A DNA stretch of 64,000 nucleotides. Origin: Chryseobacterium takakiae (GTDB taxonomy: Bacteria; Bacteroidota; Bacteroidia; Flavobacteriales; Weeksellaceae). The position numbers and the translations under genes are program-made. The stretch lies in the NCBI RefSeq assembly GCF_900129385.1, contig NZ_FQVO01000001.1, positions 620,001 through 684,000 of the forward strand. Reading direction: 5' to 3'. This document shows, piece by piece, positions 43,969 to 53,222 of this stretch; the first letter of the stretch is position 1, and the number at the start of each line of letters is the position of its first letter. Under the pieces are notes generated by a model. The model made no database searches, had not been told where the DNA came from, and worked only from the letters and a program-made list of their open reading frames with translations.

Positions 43969-45402
43969 ATGAAAACGATGAGGGCTTTTTTAATAGGAAT
44001 TTTTACCGTGTTCTGCGGATTAACAGTCGCGAAAGCTCAGGATGTGTACCTGTCGATTCCGGAGAATAATATTTTTAACAGGAGCGAATTCACTTCATTG
44101 CCTACAAGGGTAATGGTAAACGCCAACAGAACAAACTGGGATTACGCCTTTTTTGGATTAGCTCCAATAGCTCCCACATTTACCTCTGTTTCCGGACCTG
44201 CTTTTACTCACGCTACTTCTTCATTTACTTTACCCAGCTCTACGCTTCTGTGGCAGCTGGAAAGTATGGGCGGACAGCTGCCATCTACCGGATTTTCGGG
44301 TTCCTTACCTGGTTTTCAGTCGTTCAGTACAAGCGCTGTAAGGTGGTTTGAACCACCCGGATCAATTATTTTCGGAGGGGGATTCAACAAAGGAAATATC
44401 AATTTCACGTTTAAAATCCCTGGCGCACAGTTTGCTGCCAATGCTTACCGGGCCGGGAATTACTCCATGGACATCCTTCAGAATTACAATGATTTCACGC
44501 CCCGTAATTTTAAAACAATTTTAGTCATTCCTGCATCCGTCAGATGGCTCACAACATCTTTAACAAAATACATAGAAATATCTTCATTGAATGACTATCG
44601 CATTACAGGAACGCGGGTGTTCAGTTTGGATAATGCAGAAATCGCGCATACGGTCGATTTTAATTTATGGGCGAAAGCCGCCGCCAATATTCAGTTCACT
44701 TCCTCTAAAGGTGTTCCGGGAACCAGAAGTATAGCAAACATTAAATTGGGTAGTAACGGATCTTCACTCACCACCAAAGCCTTATCTTCAACTTTTCAGA
44801 ATTTTTCCGCTGCTAATTTCAGTGTTGTAGCCGGAAACAGAAACAGCTTCACGCCGGAGCTCTATATATCTGCTGAAGATTTCAGGAACTTTTTTTTCGA
44901 AGCCGGAACGTACACTTTTGAATTGAACTTCAACGCTGCAAGTACTGATAACTCAATTAACAGTTTACAAAATACCGCTGTTCAGGTAAAGGTGCTTCCC
45001 CGCTCAGAGATCACTATCCCCTCTTCCGGACGAAATGTAAACTTCAATTTTAATACCGCTGCGCAATACACCAATGGCCAGTCGCAAATCATTCCGGGTC
45101 AGATTGTATTGTCCAATAATGAAAGTTTTGAACTGTATGTAAAATCGGATGAAAATTATTTCAAGAAAGGCGGCTTGCAGACCGACATCAATTCCAATAT
45201 ATTACAAATTGGCGTAGATGGAAGTTCAGTAAATGTTCCTTTATCCAAAACTCCCCAAAAAATACTTTTCAACGGAACACCGATACTAGACCGTGAGCTG
45301 AACATAAGATACACCATACAACCTTCCAGTGCTCAAAGTTTGGTAGGCAAGGAAAATACCACCTACTCTATCAATGTTTATTATAGCTTCACGGCAATTT
45401 AA
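43969..45402 (+). CDS. Putative tip adhesin with subunit-like C-terminal domain
   Basis: The 477-residue exported protein (signal peptide to about 24, TVAKAQ) has an N-terminal half without recognised family (Phe/Ser/Thr-rich, beta). Its C-terminal about 125 residues match the small subunits in layout: VNFNFNTAAQYTNGQ against VDFNYVTAADYNSD, FELYVKSDENYF against FNVKVKAGGANF, ILQIGVDG against VLTIKAAT, LNIRYTIQPSSAQSLVGK against LNLDYTIPAAQSSSSKILGK, and TTYSINVYYSFTAI against GTYTQTVTYTATAL. A two-domain protein ending in a subunit domain is what a fibre-tip adhesin looks like. It is the last gene of the chaperone/usher-like operon. Confidence 0.7.
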   Translation: MKTMRAFLIGIFTVFCGLTVAKAQDVYLSIPENNIFNRSEFTSLPTRVMVNANRTNWDYAFFGLAPIAPTFTSVSGPAFTHATSSFTLPSSTLLWQLESMGGQLPSTGFSGSLPGFQSFSTSAVRWFEPPGSIIFGGGFNKGNINFTFKIPGAQFAANAYRAGNYSMDILQNYNDFTPRNFKTILVIPASVRWLTTSLTKYIEISSLNDYRITGTRVFSLDNAEIAHTVDFNLWAKAAANIQFTSSKGVPGTRSIANIKLGSNGSSLTTKALSSTFQNFSAANFSVVAGNRNSFTPELYISAEDFRNFFFEAGTYTFELNFNAASTDNSINSLQNTAVQVKVLPRSEITIPSSGRNVNFNFNTAAQYTNGQSQIIPGQIVLSNNESFELYVKSDENYFKKGGLQTDINSNILQIGVDGSSVNVPLSKTPQKILFNGTPILDRELNIRYTIQPSSAQSLVGKENTTYSINVYYSFTAI

Positions 45403-45692
45403 CAATACTTTCTAAAAAGCAGAAAAGAGTACATCACTAATGTCGAAAATCACTGATAAAAAGATATTTGAGTAAACAAAAGAACAGCTATTAAATTATG
45501 ATGTATCTTTTGAAATATCCAAAGATTGTTAGGCTTTTTTCTTTAAAGATAAATTTGTAAAACTAAATCTGATTTTTCGAGTGAATTAAGTTTGAAAATT
45601 GTAAAATTTCATATCCTTTGTGTCCAGAAACATGGTATCATTTCATCTGAAAGTAATAGAACTGTTTCCCTTTTTTTATCTAAATTTACGGC

Positions 45693-46340
45693 ATGAAGGA
45701 TTTAAAATTAAATGTTCGTATTGTTGTAGCAGATGATCATGGTATTGTCCGGATGGGTCTGGTACAAACGGTCAAACGCCTCAAGCCCGATGCCGTGATT
45801 TCAGAAGTAGAAGACTATAAATCGCTATACAAAATAATTCTGAAAGAAGAATTTGATCTGGCAATTATGGACGTTAATATGCCTAATGGTACCGTTCAGG
45901 AAGCAATACAGTACATAAAAATTCATAAACCGGAATTAAAAATTTTAATATTTTCTTCTCAAGATGAAGAGCTCTATGCAATGCGCTACCTAAAGATGGG
46001 CGCCAGCGGCTATCTTAGCAAACAAAGCTCACCTGATGTGGTTAAAGATGCTGTGACGGCTATGCTCGATAAGGGCCGATATTTCAGTGATAATGTAAAG
46101 GAAGCAATGTTTTTAGAATCATTAACCGGCAGCACAAAAGAATCTCCTTTTGAAGCGTTATCAGACCGCGAACTGCAAATTGCCAATAAGCTTGCAGAAG
46201 GCCTTCCCCTCAAAGAAATTTCCAATCAGCTGAATATTCATTCGTCAACGGTCAGCACATACAAAAACAGGCTGTTTGAGAAGCTGAAAATACGATCCGT
46301 ACCGGAATTGGTGGAAATTCTCAGGCTGTATAATAAATAA
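45693..46340 (+). CDS. NarL/FixJ-family response regulator
   Basis: The 215-residue DNA-binding regulator has a receiver domain (VVADDHGIVRMGL, phospho-acceptor Asp60 in LAIMDVNMP, switch Ser/Thr region LIFSSQDE, Lys in GYLSKQSS) and a C-terminal LuxR HTH (LSDRELQIANKLAEGLPLKEI, IHSSTVSTYKNRLFEKLKI). It stands 290 bp after the surface-fibre operon on the same strand and may control it. No kinase is adjacent, but the two orphan histidine kinases at 31-37 kb are possible partners. Confidence 0.92.
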   Translation: MKDLKLNVRIVVADDHGIVRMGLVQTVKRLKPDAVISEVEDYKSLYKIILKEEFDLAIMDVNMPNGTVQEAIQYIKIHKPELKILIFSSQDEELYAMRYLKMGASGYLSKQSSPDVVKDAVTAMLDKGRYFSDNVKEAMFLESLTGSTKESPFEALSDRELQIANKLAEGLPLKEISNQLNIHSSTVSTYKNRLFEKLKIRSVPELVEILRLYNK

Positions 46341-47010
46341 ACATTGTATTATTCCGCTTTGCCATTTCGAGGAATCGATGAATCTTTTAATGCGATAAAC
46401 CGAGCTGTCAACCGGAAGACGGAGTATTCTTTCTTTTCCCTTCATACATCACTATTTTCTGAAGATAATCGATGTTATTTGATAAAATAACTATCTATTC
46501 TTCATTACCTTACTTCAATATAGTCCGATCAAAATAGGTGATCCGGATATTGAAATGATTTCAATTTTATTGTTATCAAATTAAATTTAAATTTTTCTCC
46601 TGAAAACAAGTAGTATTCCCCGGACACTATGAAAAGCTCAGGAGTATTAATGCATTCTTTGACTTTTACCCCTGAGCAGATAATCTTTCACTTGTTCCTA
46701 CTGTGATAACGGGTAATTTACTAACAGAAATCCCGGTCGATATCATCTTTTATTCTCAACTGTTAGACCAATTTAAATTGTGATACCTCTCTGAGAAATT
46801 TTTGTCTGATCCGATCATATTATTAAGGTGATACGAATAATTAATCAATGGATATAGCAGTTTATAACTTATTGATAATTAGCAAACACTTCCTGGATTG
46901 TAAATCAGTATAAATACTACTTTATAAATGAGGTAATACTACTGAGAAATAAAATATCCTGTTCTCCTAATTTTAATCTATAATAATTTTTAATCCAAAT
47001 CAATTTAATC
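46341..47010. other. 670-bp AT-rich intergenic region
   Basis: No gene recognised on either strand. One GCTCAGG/CCTGAGC pair (46636-46642 and 46671-46677) could form a hairpin with a 28-nt loop. The promoter of the three-gene cluster must lie near the right end, but no clear consensus was found. Confidence 0.5.
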
Positions 47011-48666
47011 ATGAACACTAATAACCCCACCGTTCAAATTACAAACAATTCAACCGTTCCGGTTGATATTTACGATGTTTTCAATCCGGGCACAACCGGA
47101 CAAACAGTTCCTTATACCTACACGAAATTGGGTACAATTGCTGCGGGAAGCACCAGTACGATCCAGACGATCCGTGCAGCATCACAGTTACAGGCAATGT
47201 ACACAGGAACTATTGATCAGCTGAGCAGTCTTTATTTTTACCAGTTTCCGGTTAAAGTAATGGCAGCCGTTCAGTTTTCATTCGATAATCCGCCGCCTTT
47301 GGTTTTTACCATTACGGCTGACGATCAGAATGCCATGATCCAGTCTTTCCTTTTTCACCGCTATGCGATGGCCAACCCGAATTCGGCGCTGACAAAGAAT
47401 TTATATGCCGCTTTGAAGGGCGGAAGTACAGCTTCGGTAAATAATTTTTTTGCTTCCACCCAAAACTTTAAATCATGTACTTTAAGCTCATGGAATGCAG
47501 TAATGAGCTGGTTGCAGATGTTCACCTCAGGCTGGCAGGGACCTTTCTATATGTACGAACAGGCTCCTAATCCCGCGCCTAGCGGATACATACCGGTTTT
47601 AGTGGGAACAATTAACATTCTTTCAACAGCCACTGAAAATTCAGCTACTTTGAAATTATGTACCCAGGATGCCAGCGGAAATCCGGTGTATGCAGATAAT
47701 TCACAACCTACTTCCCTCATTATGAACGGGGACGGTACCATAGGCGACAGTAATCCCGGAAATGATGTTTCGGTAAATCTGACGCCCGTCTGGATGAATG
47801 TCATACAGACCTCCATGCAAAACGGCCAGCCTGTTTCCACTTACCTGGCAGGTCCTACATTAACAGGAACCATCGCCAGTAAAACAGTTGTTTCTTCACA
47901 GACAGCCCGACAGATTCCTGGTAAACCCGCAGATAAAAATAAACAAAGTTCATTCGATTCTACTTTCGGAAAAATCTGTCAAGGTGTAGGACTTTTGGTA
48001 GGACTGCTGATGCTGGGAGAATTTGGTAAAAAATTGTTTGATGGAGCTAAGGAAAAATTAACATCGGCAAAAGAAAAAGCAACTTCAGAAAGTGAATACG
48101 AAAATGAAGAAAATGAAATTGAAAATACTCCGGATGAGAACATTGTTAATGAAGTTACCCAACAGGAAGAAACATTTAATTCTGATGCCTCTTCCGTAGC
48201 AGATTCTTATTCTGATATTTCAGAATCCATGCAGAAAGACGTGATGACCCAGACCATGGAAGATACGATGTCCGATATCAATAATGAAATAACCGAGCAG
48301 GTAGAAAACGGATTTACCCCTACAGAGGAATATGAATCCGCAGTTTCGGATTTACAAAACTCTTTTAAAGATGCCAGCGCCCAGATTGAGGAGGGAAATT
48401 TTTCCGATGCCAGCAAGGAACTCTCATCAGCAGCCAGCAATATGGAAGAAACGATTTCTCAAAGTGAAGGCAGCATGCAGGAGTGGGAAACACAATCTTT
48501 ACAGGATTCCGCTGATGCCGTAAATGATGCGGCTGAAGCTTCAGATGCACTTGACACCGCACAGGAAGACTATGAAAATGATATGAATGATGAAGAAAAT
48601 GATTCGGGGTATGATGCAGATGAAGATTCAGAATGGCCTGAAGCAGAAGAGATGGCTGAGCTATAA
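47011..48666 (+). CDS. Unrecognised modular protein 1 (shared N-terminal domain, hydrophobic segment, acidic helical tail)
   Basis: The 551-residue protein has no signal peptide and no family I recognise. Residues about 1-165 (VQITNNSTVPVDIYDVF, FTITADDQNAMIQSFLF, VNNFFASTQNFKSCTL) resemble the start of the 856-residue protein at 49807. A hydrophobic stretch lies at about 322-338 (GVGLLVGLLMLGEF). The last 200 residues are very acidic and helical, and contain EQVENGFTPTEEYESAVSDL, matched by EQITNEGMVPTEEFSKSYSN in the 345-residue protein at 48752. It is the first of three genes. It may be an effector, a structural part of an assembly or a membrane-associated scaffold; none is proven. Confidence 0.6.
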   Translation: MNTNNPTVQITNNSTVPVDIYDVFNPGTTGQTVPYTYTKLGTIAAGSTSTIQTIRAASQLQAMYTGTIDQLSSLYFYQFPVKVMAAVQFSFDNPPPLVFTITADDQNAMIQSFLFHRYAMANPNSALTKNLYAALKGGSTASVNNFFASTQNFKSCTLSSWNAVMSWLQMFTSGWQGPFYMYEQAPNPAPSGYIPVLVGTINILSTATENSATLKLCTQDASGNPVYADNSQPTSLIMNGDGTIGDSNPGNDVSVNLTPVWMNVIQTSMQNGQPVSTYLAGPTLTGTIASKTVVSSQTARQIPGKPADKNKQSSFDSTFGKICQGVGLLVGLLMLGEFGKKLFDGAKEKLTSAKEKATSESEYENEENEIENTPDENIVNEVTQQEETFNSDASSVADSYSDISESMQKDVMTQTMEDTMSDINNEITEQVENGFTPTEEYESAVSDLQNSFKDASAQIEEGNFSDASKELSSAASNMEETISQSEGSMQEWETQSLQDSADAVNDAAEASDALDTAQEDYENDMNDEENDSGYDADEDSEWPEAEEMAEL

Positions 48667-48751
48667 AATCAGGAAACTGTAGGAAGAATATACGAATATA
48701 CAACTTCAGACAGGTCCAAATACAATAATAGTAATTTAAAAAATAGGAAAA

Positions 48752-49789
48752 ATGATTATATCATGGAATACAGATCCTTCTAAGGGTACCTTTGCACCCG
48801 GAAGTACAAAATACTCTTCTTACTATCAATACGATACGGTATCACATAAACTGGTAAGGATTCGATTAGAGCTTGGCAGAACCGAAATTAACGGTGAAAC
48901 AATGGTAATTTACGATAACAACCGGGCTGTAGGTTTTTCGGATATTGATTTTATTAAAGAAGAACTGGAATACCCGGATTCAGATTTTTCTATTGATGCA
49001 GCTACAGGAGAAGTGCTCTTACGAGGGGTGCCGCTCTCTCAAATTCCGCAACCGGGATATAATGTTGTAGATATGTCTCCAGGTGACACCGTACCCCATT
49101 TCGGAAACAGTGTTTCAACCTCAGCTGACACACATCTGCCGGAAGGAATTCAAAATAAACATCTGGGAGTACTTGCTAATGAAGCCATTTTGGAAGAAAG
49201 AGGAATTACTCTTACATCATCTGCTGCTTCCGGCGAACAATTGTCTGCCGTACTTAAAGGTCAGGTTGCCAGAGCAGTGGGAAAACCCTTCAATGAGATT
49301 ACCAATGAGGATCTTTTGGAAACTTTACAAAGACAGGTTGCTCAGATTAAACAAAATGAAATAGTTCCTTCAAAAGAAAATATAAACTCAAGCCTAGAAG
49401 AAGCCGACGTGCTTATTGATTCAATTAAAGAGCAGATTACTAATGAAGGAATGGTGCCCACGGAAGAGTTCAGCAAAAGTTATTCAAATTTTATCGAAAA
49501 ATACAAGGTTGCCAATGATGCTGTAAAAAACGGTACAGCTGTAAAAGCGGCGATGGAAGAATTTCAGGCTGCCAAAAATCAGTTAATGAACGAATCAGAA
49601 ACCCTTGAGACATCGTATTACAATAATCTTGAGACTCAGTTAAATAACACCAATACAGCTGTTGATGCCGCAGTTTACGAAGCCACAATATGGGAAAATA
49701 TTGACCTGGAATATGAAAATCTAGAAAAAGCAACTTCCATAGAAGAATACGAAACGGAAATCGGTATGGAAGAAACAGAAGTATTATAA
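48752..49789 (+). CDS. Unrecognised modular protein 2 (GxxPTEE helical domain)
   Basis: The 345-residue protein has no signal peptide. The N-terminal about 115 residues (SWNTDPSKGTFAPGSTKY, FSIDAATGEVLLRGVPLSQI) look like a small beta domain. The middle and C-terminus are helical and acidic, and share the GxxPTEE[YF] block and following heptads with protein 1. The sequence GITLTSSAASGEQL marks the change between halves. It lies 85 bp after protein 1 and 17 bp before protein 3, so a three-gene operon is likely. Function unknown. Confidence 0.6.
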   Translation: MIISWNTDPSKGTFAPGSTKYSSYYQYDTVSHKLVRIRLELGRTEINGETMVIYDNNRAVGFSDIDFIKEELEYPDSDFSIDAATGEVLLRGVPLSQIPQPGYNVVDMSPGDTVPHFGNSVSTSADTHLPEGIQNKHLGVLANEAILEERGITLTSSAASGEQLSAVLKGQVARAVGKPFNEITNEDLLETLQRQVAQIKQNEIVPSKENINSSLEEADVLIDSIKEQITNEGMVPTEEFSKSYSNFIEKYKVANDAVKNGTAVKAAMEEFQAAKNQLMNESETLETSYYNNLETQLNNTNTAVDAAVYEATIWENIDLEYENLEKATSIEEYETEIGMEETEVL

Positions 49790-49806
49790 TCCTAAAATAT
49801 AAATCA

Positions 49807-52377
49807 ATGAGCACTACATATCCATCTGTGACGATCAAAAATGATCTGTCGGCAAGTATCCAGATTTTTGATGCTTTCCAAAATAACGAAGATGATAAAA
49901 GCCTAACCAACTTTTTTGGAACACTTACACCGCTGGTTACCGTACCGGCAGGTGGCAGCCAGGAGTTCACACCGATCCACGGGCCCATTTCAACATTTAT
50001 TGTTTTTGATGATCAGAATAATCCCGTTACCCGTTTTTTTACATTGGGCACTCAGCCGGCTTCCTTTGAAGTACAGCAGAGCGATGTGGATACAATGAAC
50101 ACCACGGAGGCATTTATTAAGCTGATGCAGGATCAGCCGGGTAATCCGGAAGTCGTGCAGTTTCAGGCACTCATAAAAAACGGGAAGGCAACCGCAGCAC
50201 AGGTAAACCAGTTTTTCCTTTCCACAACGGATTATAAAACAGTTACTTTTGTCACTTATATGCTTGCTGTGGTGGCACTGGCCCGAACCCCGCAGACCCA
50301 GAAATCACCACCGCAGGATCAGGTATACAGTCTCAGTACATTAGTAAATTATTTTGGTTTCAGCTGGCCTTCGTCCATTCCGGATGTTACCATTTCTCAC
50401 TTTAACTGCAACGAAACAGATACGGCAATATTTATCGGAGGCGAATTAAACATTACGGATGTTACCTTCGATACCGGTGTATTGGGAATTATTCAGTCTT
50501 TTATTGGAAATCCTACTATTAATTTCGGAGTTGAATTTGTTTATAACGACGGATTGGCAACCGGTGTGACTTGTTTGAAATTCAGTATGGATGAAGTGAA
50601 AATTCCGATTGGAGGAGGAAATACTTTCGATATTGACAAGCCTACCATGCTGCTGTCGCTAAATCCGCTTTTCAAGTTTGTAGTTTTTGAAATTAAGGCA
50701 ACCATTCCGTTTAATCTGTTTGGAAGTCCGGAAATTGATTCAGATATTGCGATGACTATTGATAATATTGAGGCGGAAATCGGTGTGAACTTGAGAGGCA
50801 ACACCACCAGCCTGCTGACACCTCCGGGAATCAAAGGATTACATTTCGATTCTTTTGGGGTAGGTCTGGGTGTAATTTTTGAACCGCCGGGCTTTGCCAT
50901 CGGAGTGGAAGGAACATTTCATATCGGAAATCAGGGACAGGTACCCTTAACGGATGATAATTTTGCAGTCGTTTGCGAAATGGAAGAAGAAATCCCAAAT
51001 CCTTTATATATCGCATTTTATGTACCCAAACTGGATTTTAATGAGATCATAACATTATTCACCAATACATCCTATAATATTGATCTGCCGGTTTCCTTCA
51101 CAGACCTTTCATTCAGATGGGCCGAAAATCCGATGGAACCTGTTGTCCTGCCCGATGGTTCGCTTGCACCGATGGGATACGGATTCAATGCAGTGATGGA
51201 TCTGTTCGGGTTACATTTTTACGGATATCTTCAGATTGACCTGAACACAGGCATTCATGGCACAATCACGATGGCACCGTTGAATTTCGGAAATATCCTG
51301 AGCATTACGGGAGACGGCAAGGGAGCATCAATTAAAGTAGATCAAAACGGCAATCCGATCCCGATTAATACGGTACCAAAAACAAAACTGGACCAGCAGA
51401 CTATTAAAAATGCAACAGATAAAACAATTGTATCTGCGGGCGGACCGGAAATGAGTGTCAGTACATCTTCTTCACCGTATTTTACGCTGGACGCAGCAGC
51501 AAGCCTTTTCGGATTGGTGAATGATAAAATAGATGCTGTTATCGCTAATGACGGAATAAGTTTTGAGATGGATTACGGCGCGATACTTGAAACTAAAATG
51601 GCCTGCAAACTGGCTGATTATCATAATTTTTCAGGAGCCTTTTCATACGGACTGGATTTTGATGTCTCATTGCCGTCCATTGCAGGTTTCTCTTTAGGAT
51701 CCATTCATTTAGATGCAGGCTGCGCAGTAAGTGTCGCTTTGAATACCTCGGCTTCTGAAATTTCATTCCAGGTATCAGGAGGATTTAATTTTGAAGGTTT
51801 AAATCTGAATTTCGGACCGTTTGAGGCAGACATTAATATTTCCAGTATTTCAGGATTATTAAGCGCTATTGAAACCTATATTGTCCAGAATGCATCATCA
51901 ATCTTCCGGGACATCATCAATGACGCCGAAAAATGGGCCGGATATGTTAAAAACGCTATAGTAAATGGTGTTTCAGATGTTGCACAGGGATTAAAACAGG
52001 CTTACAATAAAACAGCGGCAGAAACAGCGAATATCATGAATTCTGTAGGATATAGCGCCTCTACTATCGCAAGTGACATAGGCAATGCGTTCTCCTATTC
52101 TGCGACAGAGGTCGCTCAGGCGATGGAGGAAGGATATGGTGCTACCAGCCAGGTAGTAGCAGCAGCATTCCAGGAAATTGGCATTGGAGCACAGGACACG
52201 GCACAGGCGCTGAATACGGTTTTCGGACTGGCCCCCGATGCGGTGCGTGATGTTATGCTGGGAGTAGGATATGCAGATGATGCCATAAAATCTGCGTTTG
52301 AATCCATTGGAGGAGCTTTTGCTTCTGCAGCATCCAGCATCTGGCATGCCGTTTCACATTGGGATCACTGGTCATAA
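49807..52377 (+). CDS. Unrecognised modular protein 3 (large beta protein with C-terminal helical repeats)
   Basis: The 856-residue protein has no signal peptide. Residues about 1-165 (VTIKNDLSASIQIFDAF, FEVQQSDVDTMNTTEAF, VNQFFLSTTDYKTVTF) are homologous in layout to protein 1. The centre (about 190-700) is a long beta-rich region with many hydrophobic strands (GVEFVYNDGLATGVTCLKF, FSYGLDFDVSLPSIAGFSLG). The last about 150 residues are alanine-rich helical repeats of roughly 22 residues with a G[YF] at each turn (ANIMNSVGYSASTIASDIG, AQAMEEGYGATSQVVAAAF, VMLGVGYADDAIKSAFE), ending SHWDHWS. A hairpin terminator follows at once. The repeat style is seen in large proteins of unknown role in bacteria. 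No toxin or enzyme motif seen. Confidence 0.6.
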   Translation: MSTTYPSVTIKNDLSASIQIFDAFQNNEDDKSLTNFFGTLTPLVTVPAGGSQEFTPIHGPISTFIVFDDQNNPVTRFFTLGTQPASFEVQQSDVDTMNTTEAFIKLMQDQPGNPEVVQFQALIKNGKATAAQVNQFFLSTTDYKTVTFVTYMLAVVALARTPQTQKSPPQDQVYSLSTLVNYFGFSWPSSIPDVTISHFNCNETDTAIFIGGELNITDVTFDTGVLGIIQSFIGNPTINFGVEFVYNDGLATGVTCLKFSMDEVKIPIGGGNTFDIDKPTMLLSLNPLFKFVVFEIKATIPFNLFGSPEIDSDIAMTIDNIEAEIGVNLRGNTTSLLTPPGIKGLHFDSFGVGLGVIFEPPGFAIGVEGTFHIGNQGQVPLTDDNFAVVCEMEEEIPNPLYIAFYVPKLDFNEIITLFTNTSYNIDLPVSFTDLSFRWAENPMEPVVLPDGSLAPMGYGFNAVMDLFGLHFYGYLQIDLNTGIHGTITMAPLNFGNILSITGDGKGASIKVDQNGNPIPINTVPKTKLDQQTIKNATDKTIVSAGGPEMSVSTSSSPYFTLDAAASLFGLVNDKIDAVIANDGISFEMDYGAILETKMACKLADYHNFSGAFSYGLDFDVSLPSIAGFSLGSIHLDAGCAVSVALNTSASEISFQVSGGFNFEGLNLNFGPFEADINISSISGLLSAIETYIVQNASSIFRDIINDAEKWAGYVKNAIVNGVSDVAQGLKQAYNKTAAETANIMNSVGYSASTIASDIGNAFSYSATEVAQAMEEGYGATSQVVAAAFQEIGIGAQDTAQALNTVFGLAPDAVRDVMLGVGYADDAIKSAFESIGGAFASAASSIWHAVSHWDHWS

Positions 52378-52390
52378 GATGAACATTCAG

Positions 52391-52413
52391 AGGCTGTCTG
52401 ATAAAGACAGTCT
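52391..52413 (+). terminator. Terminator of the three-gene cluster
   Basis: Nine-base arms AGGCTGTCT and AGACAGTCT (one wobble) around GATAA, then CTTTTTA. The stem and loop nearly match the terminator at 29302-29320. Confidence 0.8.
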
Positions 52414-52431
52414 CTTTTTATCCGCCGAATT

Positions 52432-53193
52432 ATGAAAAACGCTTATAAACTGCTCGGAACCTTACATCGCAAAGATATAAAACAACTGATGGAATGGTCC
52501 GTACAATTCAATAAAGATGAGTTTATCTCTCGTTGTAAGCCAACAATATACCTTTATCCGGACCGCCAAAAAGAAATTTTTAGAGAATTAAGTAATCTGC
52601 TAAGATTTGTCGGGACATCAGAAAGATTGATAAAAATTCAGGAAGAAAGTATCCTTCAATCAATGTACCAGGGACTCCGAATCCCTGAATCGGATGATGA
52701 TTACAAGTGCTTATATATCCATGAAGAAGGTTATTCTTCTATCCACTCCTATCGCTGGAAGGACAAAGAAAATTTTAACACCTGTTTTTATCGATTTGGT
52801 TTAAATGATACAATAAAACAAAATATGAACTTTATCCATCCCGAATTAACAGAGTTTTATAATGTATTGAAAAATGGAAAAGCATACAATCGCTTATTTG
52901 GTAACTGGATACAAGAAAGCCAGGGAAATATCCGCGAGATTTATCTCTCGTTTCCATCAAAACCCAAATTAAAATGGATATTAGACAGTTTACAATCAAT
53001 ACTTAAAGATGAAGTCTACAAACAATTACTTCAATTTGAAGATCTGCCTATCAAAAATATTGGCTTTGATTCAACCGTGGAAAAAAATCCTAAAGTAACG
53101 TTGTACTTCTCCATACTTTTATCGGATTATTTTCCTACAAACCATACACAATTAGTTCAACTAACTCATGAATATAACCTAAACAGGAAATAA
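52432..53193 (+). CDS. Unrecognised 253-residue protein
   Basis: No family recognised. It is soluble, with neither signal peptide nor membrane helix, and is mixed alpha/beta: LHRKDIKQLMEWSVQFNKDE at the start, then SERLIKIQEESILQSMYQ and KCLYIHEEGYSSIHSYRWKD, and the strand pairs IREIYLSFPS and NPKVTLYFSILL towards the end. The last pair has the look of repeated strands in ABBA-type folds, but this is too weak for a call. It begins 19 nt after the terminator of the previous cluster, with no clear promoter. It may belong with the helicase 450 bp downstream as part of an island ending at tRNA-Ser. Confidence 0.55.
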   Translation: MKNAYKLLGTLHRKDIKQLMEWSVQFNKDEFISRCKPTIYLYPDRQKEIFRELSNLLRFVGTSERLIKIQEESILQSMYQGLRIPESDDDYKCLYIHEEGYSSIHSYRWKDKENFNTCFYRFGLNDTIKQNMNFIHPELTEFYNVLKNGKAYNRLFGNWIQESQGNIREIYLSFPSKPKLKWILDSLQSILKDEVYKQLLQFEDLPIKNIGFDSTVEKNPKVTLYFSILLSDYFPTNHTQLVQLTHEYNLNRK

Positions 53194-53222
53194 AATGAAT
53201 TATTTACTTTGTTTTGAAAAAA

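Noticed and set aside
37985..45402. FimA/Mfa1 type V pilus genes
   Set aside because: Subunits lack a lipobox and the protease-processed prodomain, and there is an usher-like gene and a chaperone-like gene that type V pili do not use.
47547..48703. Minus-strand frames of 77-112 codons opposite the first modular protein
   Set aside because: Low-complexity antisense of the acidic tail, without start context or recognisable motifs.
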